A stretch of DNA of 35,093 nucleotides from Verrucomicrobiota bacterium (GTDB lineage Bacteria > Pseudomonadota > Gammaproteobacteria > Nevskiales > Nevskiaceae), in the NCBI GenBank assembly GCA_903970595.1, contig CAJCJI010000500.1:1-35093 (forward strand), given 5' to 3'. Of this stretch, positions 24,197 through 32,625 are shown piece after piece. Each line of letters opens with the position of its first letter. The first letter of the stretch is position 1. The notes under the pieces are model-generated. The model was not told the origin of the DNA and ran no database searches. It saw nothing but the letters and a program-made list of their open reading frames with translations. The position numbers were made by a program, and so were the translations under genes.

Positions 24197-24219
24197 GCGG
24201 CTGTTTGCCGCCTCTTTTT
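24197..24219 (+). terminator. Short hairpin and T-tract ahead of gloA
   Basis: GCGGC (24197-24201), loop TGTTT and GCCGC (24207-24211) are followed by CTCTTTTT, 12 bases before the gloA start. It could be a weak attenuator; the stem is only 5 bp. Confidence 0.3.
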
Positions 24220-24231
24220 CAAGGAAAAATC

Positions 24232-24636
<405 letters not shown>

Positions 24637-24743
24637 ATGTGTCGGCTCGCGCCGTTTCATACGGAAAAAGAGTAACCGGACAGCACCGCATATGACCTTG
24701 CCGGGGGTACCCGAAACCGTGTCGAATCTGCGAAGATCGCGGC

Positions 24744-25904
24744 ATGGGGGCCCAGGCAACCAAGCACGCGGCGGAGCCGCGCATCGCGCCGCGCTGGACC
24801 TTGCGCAAGCAATCCGGCGCGGTGGAACTCGTGCTGGGCGGCGAGTGGACGCTGTATAGCGGGCTCAGCGGCATCCCCGAGGCCGCGGCGGCGCAGATCG
24901 AACTCGGCAGCGGGCAAAGCCTGCGCATCGATGCCAGCGAGGTCACGCGCTGGGACAGCACGCTGCCCGCCTTCCTGCTGGCGCTGGCGGAATACTGCCG
25001 CAGCCAGGGCTGGACCCTGGATGCCGGACGTCTTCCGGCGGGTTTGCGCACCGTCCTGAAGATGGCCGATGAGCTGTCGCCGCCGGCCTCGGCGCGGGCG
25101 CCCCGGCCGGCCCCCCTGTTCAGGCGCGTCGGCCGCCGCACCCTGCAGTACTCGGCCAAGGCGGGCGAGACCGTGAGCCTGCTCGGCGAAGTGGTGATCG
25201 CCTTCGTCCAGCTGCTGCGCGGCAAGGCCACCTATTACCGCGCCGATGCCTGGGCGGTGCTCCAGGCCTGCGGCGCCGATGCCCTGCCCATCGTCGGCCT
25301 GGTCAATCTCCTGGTGGGCGCGATCATCGCCTTCGTCGGCGCGGTGCAGCTCAAGGAGTTCGGCGCCGGCGAGCTGCTGGCCGACGGTGTGGCCCTGGCC
25401 ACGGTGCGCGAGATGGCGGCCGTGATCACCGCCGTGGTGCTGTCCGGCCGTACCGGCGCCGCCTTCGCCGCCGAAATCGCCACCATGCAGGGCAACGAGG
25501 AGATCGACGCGCTACGCGTGATGGGCGTGCCGGTGGTGGAATTCCTGGTGCTGCCGCGGGTGCTGGCGCTGGCCCTGATGGCGCCGCTGCTGTACCTGTA
25601 CAGCTGTGCCCTGGGCATACTCGGCGGCTTCCTGGTCGGCACCGGCATGCTCGACCTGACGCTGACTTCCTATGCCGAGCGCACCGTCTTGGCCCTCAAC
25701 GCCCACCAGTTCATCCTTGGCCTGAGCAAGAGCCTGGTATTCGGTGTGCTGGTCTCGCTGGCCGGCTGCTTTTACGGTCTGCGCGCCGGACGCAATGCCG
25801 CGGCGGTGGGCGAGGCCACCACCTCCGCCGTGGTTGCCGGCATCGTCGGCGTGATCACGGTGGATGCGGTCTTCGCGGTGTGCGCCAATGCCCTTGGCAT
25901 CTGA
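24744..25904 (+). CDS. mlaE: Mla-type ABC permease with N-terminal STAS domain
   Basis: This 386-residue protein carries an N-terminal STAS-like domain (about 15-115, 'VELVLGGEWTLYSGLSGI', 'LRIDASEVTRWDSTLPAFLL') playing the part of MlaB. It is fused to the MlaE permease ('GADALPIVGLVNLLVGAIIAFVGAVQLKEFGAG', 'VREMAAVITAVVLSGRTGAAFAAEIATMQGNEEIDALRVMG', 'LPRVLALALMAPLL'). With the next three genes it forms an MCE-type phospholipid transporter between inner and outer membranes. The fused STAS form is common in beta- and gammaproteobacteria. The ribosome site is weak. Confidence 0.95.
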   Translation: MGAQATKHAAEPRIAPRWTLRKQSGAVELVLGGEWTLYSGLSGIPEAAAAQIELGSGQSLRIDASEVTRWDSTLPAFLLALAEYCRSQGWTLDAGRLPAGLRTVLKMADELSPPASARAPRPAPLFRRVGRRTLQYSAKAGETVSLLGEVVIAFVQLLRGKATYYRADAWAVLQACGADALPIVGLVNLLVGAIIAFVGAVQLKEFGAGELLADGVALATVREMAAVITAVVLSGRTGAAFAAEIATMQGNEEIDALRVMGVPVVEFLVLPRVLALALMAPLLYLYSCALGILGGFLVGTGMLDLTLTSYAERTVLALNAHQFILGLSKSLVFGVLVSLAGCFYGLRAGRNAAAVGEATTSAVVAGIVGVITVDAVFAVCANALGI

Positions 25905-26697
25905 GGCCGGCGCCGATGTGGTCTGCCAGGTCGAGGATCTGCGCATGTCCTTCGACCGCCGCCTGATCCAGAGGGACATCACCTTCGACGTGCGGCGCGG
26001 CGAGATCTTCACCATCATGGGCGGCAGCGGCTGCGGCAAGAGCACCCTGCTGCGCCACATGATCGGCCTGCTGCAGCCCAAGGTCGGCCAGATCCGCTAC
26101 GCCGGGCAGGACTACTGGAGCGCCACGCCGGAGCAGCAGGACGCGGTGCGGCGGCGCTTCGGCGTGCTGTTCCAGGGCAGCGCCCTGTTCAGCGCCATGA
26201 CCCTCTTCGAAAACGTGGCGCTGCCGCTGCAGCTCTACACCGTGGCCAATGCGGTGGAGACGCGCGCCCTGGTGCGCTACAAGCTGGGCCTGGTGGGGCT
26301 GCGCGGTTACGAGGAGTACTACCCCTCGGAGATCAGCGGCGGCATGCGCAAGCGCGCCGGCCTGGCCCGCGCCCTGGCGCTGGACCCCGAGATGCTGTTC
26401 CTCGACGAGCCTTCCGCCGGCCTCGACCCGATCAGCGCGCGCCGCCTCGACGACCTGATCCTGCAGCTGCGCGACGGCACCGGCGCCAGCTTCGTGGTGA
26501 TCAGCCACGAGCTGGCCAGCCTGTTCGCCATCGGCGACAACGGCATCTTCCTCGATGCCGACAGCAAGCGGCCGATCGCGCACGGCTCGCCCAGGCAGAT
26601 GCTGGAGCACAGCGAACATCCCACGGTGCGGGCCTTCCTGCGCCGCGAGGCGGTCAAGGATGCCGGCACGCACGACACGGTGGTGCAGAGTGAGTAG
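25888..26697 (+). CDS. mlaF: Mla-type ABC transporter ATP-binding protein
   Basis: This 269-residue ATPase starts at ATG 25888 and overlaps mlaE by 17 bp. Walker A is 'GGSGCGKST' (45-53). The Q-loop is 'GVLFQGSALFSAMTLFENVALPL', the signature 'ISGGMRKRAGLARAL', Walker B 'MLFLDEPSAGLDP', and the switch His lies in 'VVISHELASLFAIGD'. These are MlaF-like features. It energises lipid movement through MlaE. Confidence 0.95.
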   Translation: MPLASEAGADVVCQVEDLRMSFDRRLIQRDITFDVRRGEIFTIMGGSGCGKSTLLRHMIGLLQPKVGQIRYAGQDYWSATPEQQDAVRRRFGVLFQGSALFSAMTLFENVALPLQLYTVANAVETRALVRYKLGLVGLRGYEEYYPSEISGGMRKRAGLARALALDPEMLFLDEPSAGLDPISARRLDDLILQLRDGTGASFVVISHELASLFAIGDNGIFLDADSKRPIAHGSPRQMLEHSEHPTVRAFLRREAVKDAGTHDTVVQSE

Positions 26698-26709
26698 GAA
26701 AAAAAGCCA

Positions 26710-26798
26710 TCTCGCGCAAAGACGCAAAGACGCGGGTAAAGGCGTTTCAATAAAAAGCGCTTTGCTTTTCCTTTGCGTCTTGGCGTCTTTGCGCGAGA
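26710..26798. mobile_element. MITE- or REP-like inverted-repeat element inside the mla operon
   Basis: Arms of 24 bp at 26710-26733 and 26775-26798 (TCTCGCGCAAAGACGC plus eight more, one mismatch) flank about 41 bp that is itself partly palindromic. The GCAAAGACGC repeat type is known as dispersed non-coding repeats in many proteobacterial genomes and often yields spurious small reading frames. It occupies the gap between mlaF and mlaD and encodes nothing convincing. No clear target duplication is seen. Confidence 0.7.
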
Positions 26799-26829
26799 CG
26801 CCGTTTGCCGTTGCTGTTGGAGATCTGCC

Positions 26830-27786
26830 ATGAAGAAAGCCAACCCCGCGGTGATCGGCGGTTTCGTCGTCGGCGCGCTGCTGCTCGGCGCGGTGGCGGT
26901 GCTGGTCGCCGGAGGCGGCGCCCTGTTCGAGCGCAAGGAACATGCGGTGATCTACTTCAGCGGCGCCGTCACGGGCCTGGCCGTCGGCGCCCCGGTGAAT
27001 TTCCGCGGCGTGCGCGTCGGCCAGGTCACCGACATCAAACTGCAGTTCGACGCCAGCGACCTGTCGGCGCGCATCCCGGTCTACATCACCATCGACCCGC
27101 GCAAGGTGCGCATGCTGGGCGGGCAGAAACTCAGCGTGGCCGATGTGCCGTTCGAGAAATTCATCGAGAAGGGCATGCGCGCGCAGCTGGCGGTGCAGAG
27201 CCTGGTCACCGGCCAGCTCGACGTCGAGCTCGACTTTCACCCGGATGCGCCGGCGGTGTTCGTCGGCGAACAGTCCGACGCCAACGAGATCCCGGCCATG
27301 CGCTCGGATTTCGACACCTTCCGCGACCAGCTGTCGCAGCTGCCGCTGCGCAAGATCAGCGACGATCTGCTCGAAACCATGCAGTCGGTGCGGCAACTGG
27401 CCGCCACCGCCAACGGCGAGCTGGCCGCCACCGCCGGCTCGGCGCGCCAGACCACCGCGGCGCTGACCAAGGCCATCGAACAGCTGCAAGGCGACGCCAG
27501 CCGCACCCTGGCCTCGGTGCAGAAGCTGAGCGAGCACGTCGACCGGGCCGTCACCACGCTTTCACCCCAGCTCGACCAGACTCTACAGACCGCGCAGGCG
27601 GCGCTCAAGGATGCCGACGCCACCCTGGCCCACACCTCCGAGCTGACCGCCCCCGGCGCGCCGCTGCGCGCCAACCTGGAAGAAGCTCTGCGCAACCTGG
27701 CCGTCGCCTCCGAGGCGCTGCGCAACTTCTCCGAAACCATCGACCGCAATCCACAGGCACTCATCCTCGGAGGCCCCAAGCAATGA
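26830..27786 (+). CDS. mlaD: MlaD-type MCE domain lipid-binding protein
   Basis: This 318-residue protein has GGAG seven bases ahead of the ATG at 26830. One N-terminal helix ('AVIGGFVVGALLLGAVAVLVAGG') is followed by one MCE domain ('HAVIYFSGAVTGLAVGAPVNFRGVRVGQVTDIKLQFD', 'MRAQLAVQSLVTGQLDVELDFHPD'). A long amphipathic helical C-terminus (about 160-310) has heptad-like Ala/Leu/Thr spacing. It resembles the PqiB/LetB-like MlaD proteins longer than E. coli MlaD. It overlaps the next gene by ATGA. Confidence 0.94.
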   Translation: MKKANPAVIGGFVVGALLLGAVAVLVAGGGALFERKEHAVIYFSGAVTGLAVGAPVNFRGVRVGQVTDIKLQFDASDLSARIPVYITIDPRKVRMLGGQKLSVADVPFEKFIEKGMRAQLAVQSLVTGQLDVELDFHPDAPAVFVGEQSDANEIPAMRSDFDTFRDQLSQLPLRKISDDLLETMQSVRQLAATANGELAATAGSARQTTAALTKAIEQLQGDASRTLASVQKLSEHVDRAVTTLSPQLDQTLQTAQAALKDADATLAHTSELTAPGAPLRANLEEALRNLAVASEALRNFSETIDRNPQALILGGPKQ

Positions 27787-28412
27787 ACACCCGGGAAAAT
27801 CCGGCGCTTCGCCGCAGCCGGCAGGCGGTGCTCGTCGGCGCCGCGCTGTTCCTGCTGGCGCTGCTGCCGGCCTGCTCCAGCGGTCCGCCGCCGCACCTGA
27901 TGCTGCTGGCCAACGACATCGCCGTGCCGCCCGCGCCAGCCGGCCGGCAGCGCCCGCTGCTGGTGGTGCGCAGCGTGGTCCTGCCGGAATACCTGGACCG
28001 CCGCCCGATGGTTTACCGCAGCGCCGACGCCGAACTCAAGCGCTTCCCCGATACCGTGTGGGCCGAGCGCCCCGCCGAAAGCGTGACCCGCTGGATCGCC
28101 CAGCAGCTGGCCGCCGATCTGCCCGGGCGGGAAGTGCAGGCCTTCACCGCGGACGGCGAGGGGCGGCCCCGGCTGGTGCTGACCATCCAACTGCAGAGCT
28201 TCGAAGCGGAAGCCTTGCCGGGGGCCGCGGTGGCGCTGCATCTGCGCGGGGGCTGGCAGACTTCGGGTGACGCCGTACTGGAGGGACGGCTGGACGTGGA
28301 TGTGCCGATGGCGGCGCTGGATGCGGCGTCAACGGTGGCAGCGATGCGGACGGCGCTGGCGCGGGCGGGTGATGGAATTGCGGAGCAGGTGCGGGGAGTT
28401 CCCGTGAAGTAG
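27783..28412 (+). CDS. PqiC-like ABC transport auxiliary lipoprotein
   Basis: This 209-residue lipoprotein has lipobox 'LLPAC' (Cys31). The ABC-type transport auxiliary (DUF330/PqiC) domain shows as 'LLVVRSVVLPEYLDRRPMVYRSADAELKRFPDTVWAERPAESVTRWIAQQLAADL' and 'RLVLTIQLQSFEAEAL'. It starts on the mlaD stop (ATGA, 27783-27786). In this operon layout it stands where MlaC would be in E. coli and probably links the MCE protein to the outer membrane. Confidence 0.92.
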   Translation: MNTRENPALRRSRQAVLVGAALFLLALLPACSSGPPPHLMLLANDIAVPPAPAGRQRPLLVVRSVVLPEYLDRRPMVYRSADAELKRFPDTVWAERPAESVTRWIAQQLAADLPGREVQAFTADGEGRPRLVLTIQLQSFEAEALPGAAVALHLRGGWQTSGDAVLEGRLDVDVPMAALDAASTVAAMRTALARAGDGIAEQVRGVPVK

Positions 28413-28540
28413 GGCGCAGCACGTTGCCTTTTTACCCTCTCCTTCGGGCCGCCTTTGGCTGTCCGATTCGGCAGTGCTGCAGAATCGTCGGCGCAGCCAG
28501 ACGGGGGAGAACGCCAAAATCAAAAGCGAAACCGCTAGCT

Positions 28541-31500
28541 CTAGCGCGGACCATCCTTAGCCGAATTGAGCGGTCGGGTTCCTGAGGAAATCCTGGCGAC
28601 GATGTCGTTGACGTCCAGCGGCTTGCCGAAGTGGGCGTCGAATCCGGCAGCCAGGGCTTCGTCACGGTCGCTGATGGTGGTGAAGCCGGTCAAGGCGATG
28701 GCAAAGACCCGCCGGCCGCCGCCTGCGGCTTCCAGTTTGCGAACCTCGTCGATCAGCTCATAGCCATTGACGTCGGGCATGGCAACGTCCGAAATCAATG
28801 CATCGAACTGGCGTTCCTGCAGCAGTTGAATCGCTTCGGCGGCCCCTCCGGCGGTTTCGACGTCGGCGCCGATGGCGGCCAGCGTCTGCGCCAGCGCGTC
28901 GCGTCCGGCAGCCTCGTCATCGACCACAAGAACACTGAGCCCGCGAAGCGACTGCTCGACCTGGGCCGAGGGGCTGCCCGAACTCTCCGGGCTTGGCAGC
29001 CCGCTAGGGGCCAGGGGCAGCCGCACGGTGAACTGGGAACCGAGCCCGGGGCCTTCACTCATCACCGTAACCTTGCCGCCATGGGCTTCGACCAGGTTGC
29101 GGACGATGGACAGTCCCAGGCCCATGCCGCCGTATTTGCGCGTCTTGCTGATATCGCTTTGGCTGAAACGATCGAAAACGCGCGGCAATTCGTCCGGCGT
29201 AATCCCGATGCCGCTATCGCCGACGGTCAGCTCGGCAAAATTGCCGATGCGGGCCACGGCCATGTCGATATGGCCGCCAGCCGGCGTGAACTTGATGGCG
29301 TTGCTCAGGATGTTCGCCACGACCTGCTGCAGCCGCCGGGTATCGCCGGCCAGCACCAGCGGCTCGCCAAAGCCCGCTGCGTTGATGGCGATCTGCTTGC
29401 GCTCCGCGATGAGCGCCATACCTTCGAGCGTGGACCGGGCCACGGCGGTGAAATCGGTTGGCCGCAAATCCAGCACGAAGCTGCCGCTGGTGATGCGGGA
29501 CACGTCGAGCAGATCGTCGATAAGCCGCCCCTGCTCCTTGCAACTGCGATCGATGGTTTCCAGGCCTTTTGCAATCCTTGGGTCGGCGGCCTGATCGACA
29601 CGCAGCATTCTCAACAATTGCACCCAGTTCGAGATGACGTTGAGCGGGGCACGCAATTCATGGCTGACCAGGGCCAGGAAGTCGTTCTTCGCCGCGTTGG
29701 CCCGCTCCGCCTCGGCCCTGGCGCTGTTGGCTGTTTGCAGGGCCAGCTTCAGGCGATGGATGTCCTGCAAGGCCAGAACGGCCCCCTCGATCCGGTTCTC
29801 GCTGGTTTGATAGGCCCTCGCCCAGAGGACGTTCCAGCGCCCGTTCAAGTCCTGGATCTCCCGTTCCACCGGCCGCAACTCTTTCAGCGCCTCGCCCAAT
29901 GCCGCGTCCAGCTCGTCGGACGCGAATGCCTCATAACTACCCAAAGGTTGACCGACGCTACCCTCCGCCAGGCCGAACAATTCTCCGGCGGCCGGCGAAA
30001 AGTGCCTGATGCGCTGTTCCCGGTCGAGCATCAGCACCGGTACCGGAATGCCGCGGATCAGATTGCTCAGATCGTCGTTGAGGGATACCAGCTGTTCATT
30101 GCGCTGCTGCAATTCCTGGTTCAATGCAGTCAAGTGGGCATTGGCGCTTTCAAGGTCGCGCTTGGCTTCCTTCAGCTCTTCGTTGGCGCTTTGCAGTTCC
30201 TCATTGGCGGACAGTATCTCTTCGTTGGCGGTGCGCAGTTCCTCGCTGGTGGCGTCGTACTCGGTGACGACGGCCTTGAGCTGGCCGCGGGTCTGTTCCA
30301 GTTCGTCGCCGAGCACGCGCACGTAGCGTTCCAGGTCTTCGGTGCGGCCATCCGAGGCGACCGAAGCCAGGGGAGCGGCGTTGGCCGGGCCGCAATCCTG
30401 GACCGAAACCAGGAAATAACGCTCGGTGCCGCCGGCGGGAATCGGCACCACGTCGAGGGAGTAGTGCTGCTCTCCGATGCGGACACGCTCGCGGCGCACC
30501 GGCAGCTTGTTGCGCACAGCCTCCATCAGCGCGGCCCGCACGTCGACCTGCAGCTCCGGCCGGACCAGCCTGGCCAGCGACAGGGCTGCGTCCCCGCTGG
30601 TGGGCTGCAATAGGGGTGAAGTGTCCCCGCGGAACTGCACCACCCGTCCATTGGCGTCGACGACGAATCCGGGTGGGGCGTAGCGGGCCAGCGCCAGGCG
30701 ATCGGTCAGGCTCTCCAGTGAAGTCGCGGACGCTTCGCCCCGGCTTACGGCGGGCGCGGGCGAGGTTTCGGTAAAGGAAAACCCCCGGATGGGCGGCCGG
30801 CTGATTTGCCGGCGGCTATACAGGTTCAAATGCGGCTGGCTCTCCTCGAACAGCTCGGGGTCCGCATTCTCGGAAGCCCCGAGCAACAGGTGGCCCCCCT
30901 TGCGCAAGGCATAGAAAAAAACCTCGAAGGCTTGCCGCTTGGCCGATTTGCGCAGGTAGATCAGCAGATTGCGCACCGACACCAGATCGACATTGGAGAA
31001 CGGCGCATTGGTAAACAGATTGTGCGCGGCAAACACGCACATTTCGCGGATCTGCTTGGAGACGCGCCAGACCGAACCATCGTTGTGGAAGTAGCTGGCG
31101 CGCAAATGCTCCGGCACCGCCGCCAGGGCGGCCGCATCGTACCGTCCGGACCGGGCCTGTTGAATGGCGCGTTCGTTGATGTCGCTGCCGAAAATCTGCA
31201 CCTTTCGCACGATGCCGGCGACCTGCAGGGTGTGATGCAGGAGCATGGCGATGGAATACGCTTCTTCTCCGGTCGAGCATGCCGGAACCCAGATGCGGAT
31301 GGCTTCGGCATTGCGGTCGATCAGTTCGGGGAAAATATGCTGCTCGAGAGCGGTGGCAAACTCGGCATCGCGGAAAAAGGCGGTGACGCCGATCAGCAGG
31401 TCGTCCTGCAGCACCGCAACCTCGTTGGCGTCTTCATGCAGCAGTTTCAGGTACGCCGGGAGCTCGCCCCGCGACTGGAGAAATGCGCGGCGCAGCAAGC

Positions 31501-32212
31501 GGCGCCTGACGTTGACGTCTTTGTAATAATGCAGATCCAGCCCCGAGTGTTTTTGTACCAGCGCCAGTGCGTCGGCCACGTGTTGTTCCAGGGTGGTTGT
31601 CGCATCCTGGGGCGGGGTGGAAAAAAAACGCTCCAATGCCGCACCGATCAGTTCCGGCAGCAGAACCTGTTCGGCAATGCCGTCGTCGATCAAGGCACGG
31701 GGCATGCCGTCGTGGGCGGCGCTCTCGGGGTCCTGGGCAATCACCAGGCCGCCGACCGCCTTGATTTCCAGCGCGCCGGCGGTGCCGTCGTTGCCTGTTC
31801 CGGAAAGCACGACGCCGGCGACCCGTGCATCGTTGTCGCGCACCGCCGAGATCATGAACTGGTCGATGGGCAGATTCACGCCCGGGGGCCGCGGCACCAC
31901 CAGAATATGCCGGTCGCGCAGCGTGGCCAGGGTGCCGGCCGTCAAAACATAAATGTGAGCATGCTCGAGCAACTCCCCCTGCGCCATCGGATGTACCGGC
32001 AGCCGGGTGTGCTTCTGCAGGACCTCCGAGAGCAGACTCTCCTGGTTGGGATCCAGGTGCGTCAACACCACGGTCGCAAAGTCCGGCTGGGCCGGCAATT
32101 CGGCGATCAATCGCGACAGCGCGGCCACTCCGCCAGCCGACGCTCCCAATACCGCCACATTGAATGTGGGCGGTGCGTCGTCCTCGCTATCCTGGTTTAT
32201 GTGACGATTCAT
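28541..32212 (-). CDS. CheB-CheR-PAS-histidine kinase-receiver fusion protein
   Basis: This is a single protein of about 1223 residues. In order it has a CheB methylesterase domain ('AVLGASAGGVAAL', 'VVLSGTGNDGTAGAL'), a CheR methyltransferase domain ('WVPACSTGEEAYSIAML', 'IFGSDINERAIQQA', 'SNVDLVSVRNLLIYL'), a PAS-like part, a long coiled coil ('EELRTANEEILSANEELQSANEEL') and a second PAS. The histidine kinase core follows (phospho-acceptor His851 in 'VSHELRAPLN'; ATPase boxes 'LSNAIKFTP', 'GDSGIGI', 'YGGMGLGLSIV'), then a receiver domain with Asp1142 ('ISDVAMPDVNG'). The ATG at 32212 has AAGGAAG directly ahead; a GTG at 32227 is an alternative. No other chemotaxis gene is nearby. It is divergent from the TonB receptor gene. 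Confidence 0.94.
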   Translation of the reverse strand: MNRHINQDSEDDAPPTFNVAVLGASAGGVAALSRLIAELPAQPDFATVVLTHLDPNQESLLSEVLQKHTRLPVHPMAQGELLEHAHIYVLTAGTLATLRDRHILVVPRPPGVNLPIDQFMISAVRDNDARVAGVVLSGTGNDGTAGALEIKAVGGLVIAQDPESAAHDGMPRALIDDGIAEQVLLPELIGAALERFFSTPPQDATTTLEQHVADALALVQKHSGLDLHYYKDVNVRRRLLRRAFLQSRGELPAYLKLLHEDANEVAVLQDDLLIGVTAFFRDAEFATALEQHIFPELIDRNAEAIRIWVPACSTGEEAYSIAMLLHHTLQVAGIVRKVQIFGSDINERAIQQARSGRYDAAALAAVPEHLRASYFHNDGSVWRVSKQIREMCVFAAHNLFTNAPFSNVDLVSVRNLLIYLRKSAKRQAFEVFFYALRKGGHLLLGASENADPELFEESQPHLNLYSRRQISRPPIRGFSFTETSPAPAVSRGEASATSLESLTDRLALARYAPPGFVVDANGRVVQFRGDTSPLLQPTSGDAALSLARLVRPELQVDVRAALMEAVRNKLPVRRERVRIGEQHYSLDVVPIPAGGTERYFLVSVQDCGPANAAPLASVASDGRTEDLERYVRVLGDELEQTRGQLKAVVTEYDATSEELRTANEEILSANEELQSANEELKEAKRDLESANAHLTALNQELQQRNEQLVSLNDDLSNLIRGIPVPVLMLDREQRIRHFSPAAGELFGLAEGSVGQPLGSYEAFASDELDAALGEALKELRPVEREIQDLNGRWNVLWARAYQTSENRIEGAVLALQDIHRLKLALQTANSARAEAERANAAKNDFLALVSHELRAPLNVISNWVQLLRMLRVDQAADPRIAKGLETIDRSCKEQGRLIDDLLDVSRITSGSFVLDLRPTDFTAVARSTLEGMALIAERKQIAINAAGFGEPLVLAGDTRRLQQVVANILSNAIKFTPAGGHIDMAVARIGNFAELTVGDSGIGITPDELPRVFDRFSQSDISKTRKYGGMGLGLSIVRNLVEAHGGKVTVMSEGPGLGSQFTVRLPLAPSGLPSPESSGSPSAQVEQSLRGLSVLVVDDEAAGRDALAQTLAAIGADVETAGGAAEAIQLLQERQFDALISDVAMPDVNGYELIDEVRKLEAAGGGRRVFAIALTGFTTISDRDEALAAGFDAHFGKPLDVNDIVARISSGTRPLNSAKDGPR

Positions 32213-32625
32213 TCTTCCTTGATCCACTTTTATTAAGGCATCCTGCCTCTACAATTTATTTTGCCGCACTGCACAACCAATTCAGGCTTCGCCGCCCCTC
32301 GCTGCCTTCCCGCCGACTGCAACCCGCTCCCCGAAACCGGGGAACGGCCACACCAGCCTCAATGCCCCAACCTCAAGCCGATATTATCCTAAGCAAAGCG
32401 CGGCGCGGCGTGGCCAAAAAACACCATCAAGACCCTGAGTGAATGGTCGGGTCAGGACCCCAAGCCGCCATGCCGTGGCTCCTACGGCGGCTCTTGCTCA
32501 GTGGATGCGAGTCAAAGCACATACAATGTGCAGCACGGAAAGTTCTTCGTTGCAGGCCGCCGCTAGCGCTATAGTAATCTGCGAGGGGCTGACCGTATGG
32601 AAGCGGCCAATCGGGGAGTGTCAGA
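32213..32625. other. Divergent regulatory region
   Basis: This separates the CheB-CheR kinase and TonB-receptor genes. It contains an inverted repeat GCACAT ACA ATGTGC at 32517-32531 that could be an operator. A TATAGT at about 32569-32574 is a possible -10 for the receptor gene, with a badly spaced TTGCAG upstream. No gene is visible. Confidence 0.4.

Noticed and set aside
25855-27537. A 560-codon minus-strand frame across mlaF, the inverted repeat and mlaD
   Set aside because: Runs antisense through two recognised genes. The segment over the repeat gives the familiar spurious RKDAKTQR-type peptide.
28631-30613. A 660-codon plus-strand frame opposite the hybrid kinase
   Set aside because: Composition mirrors the sense codons of the kinase; no domain or ribosome site.
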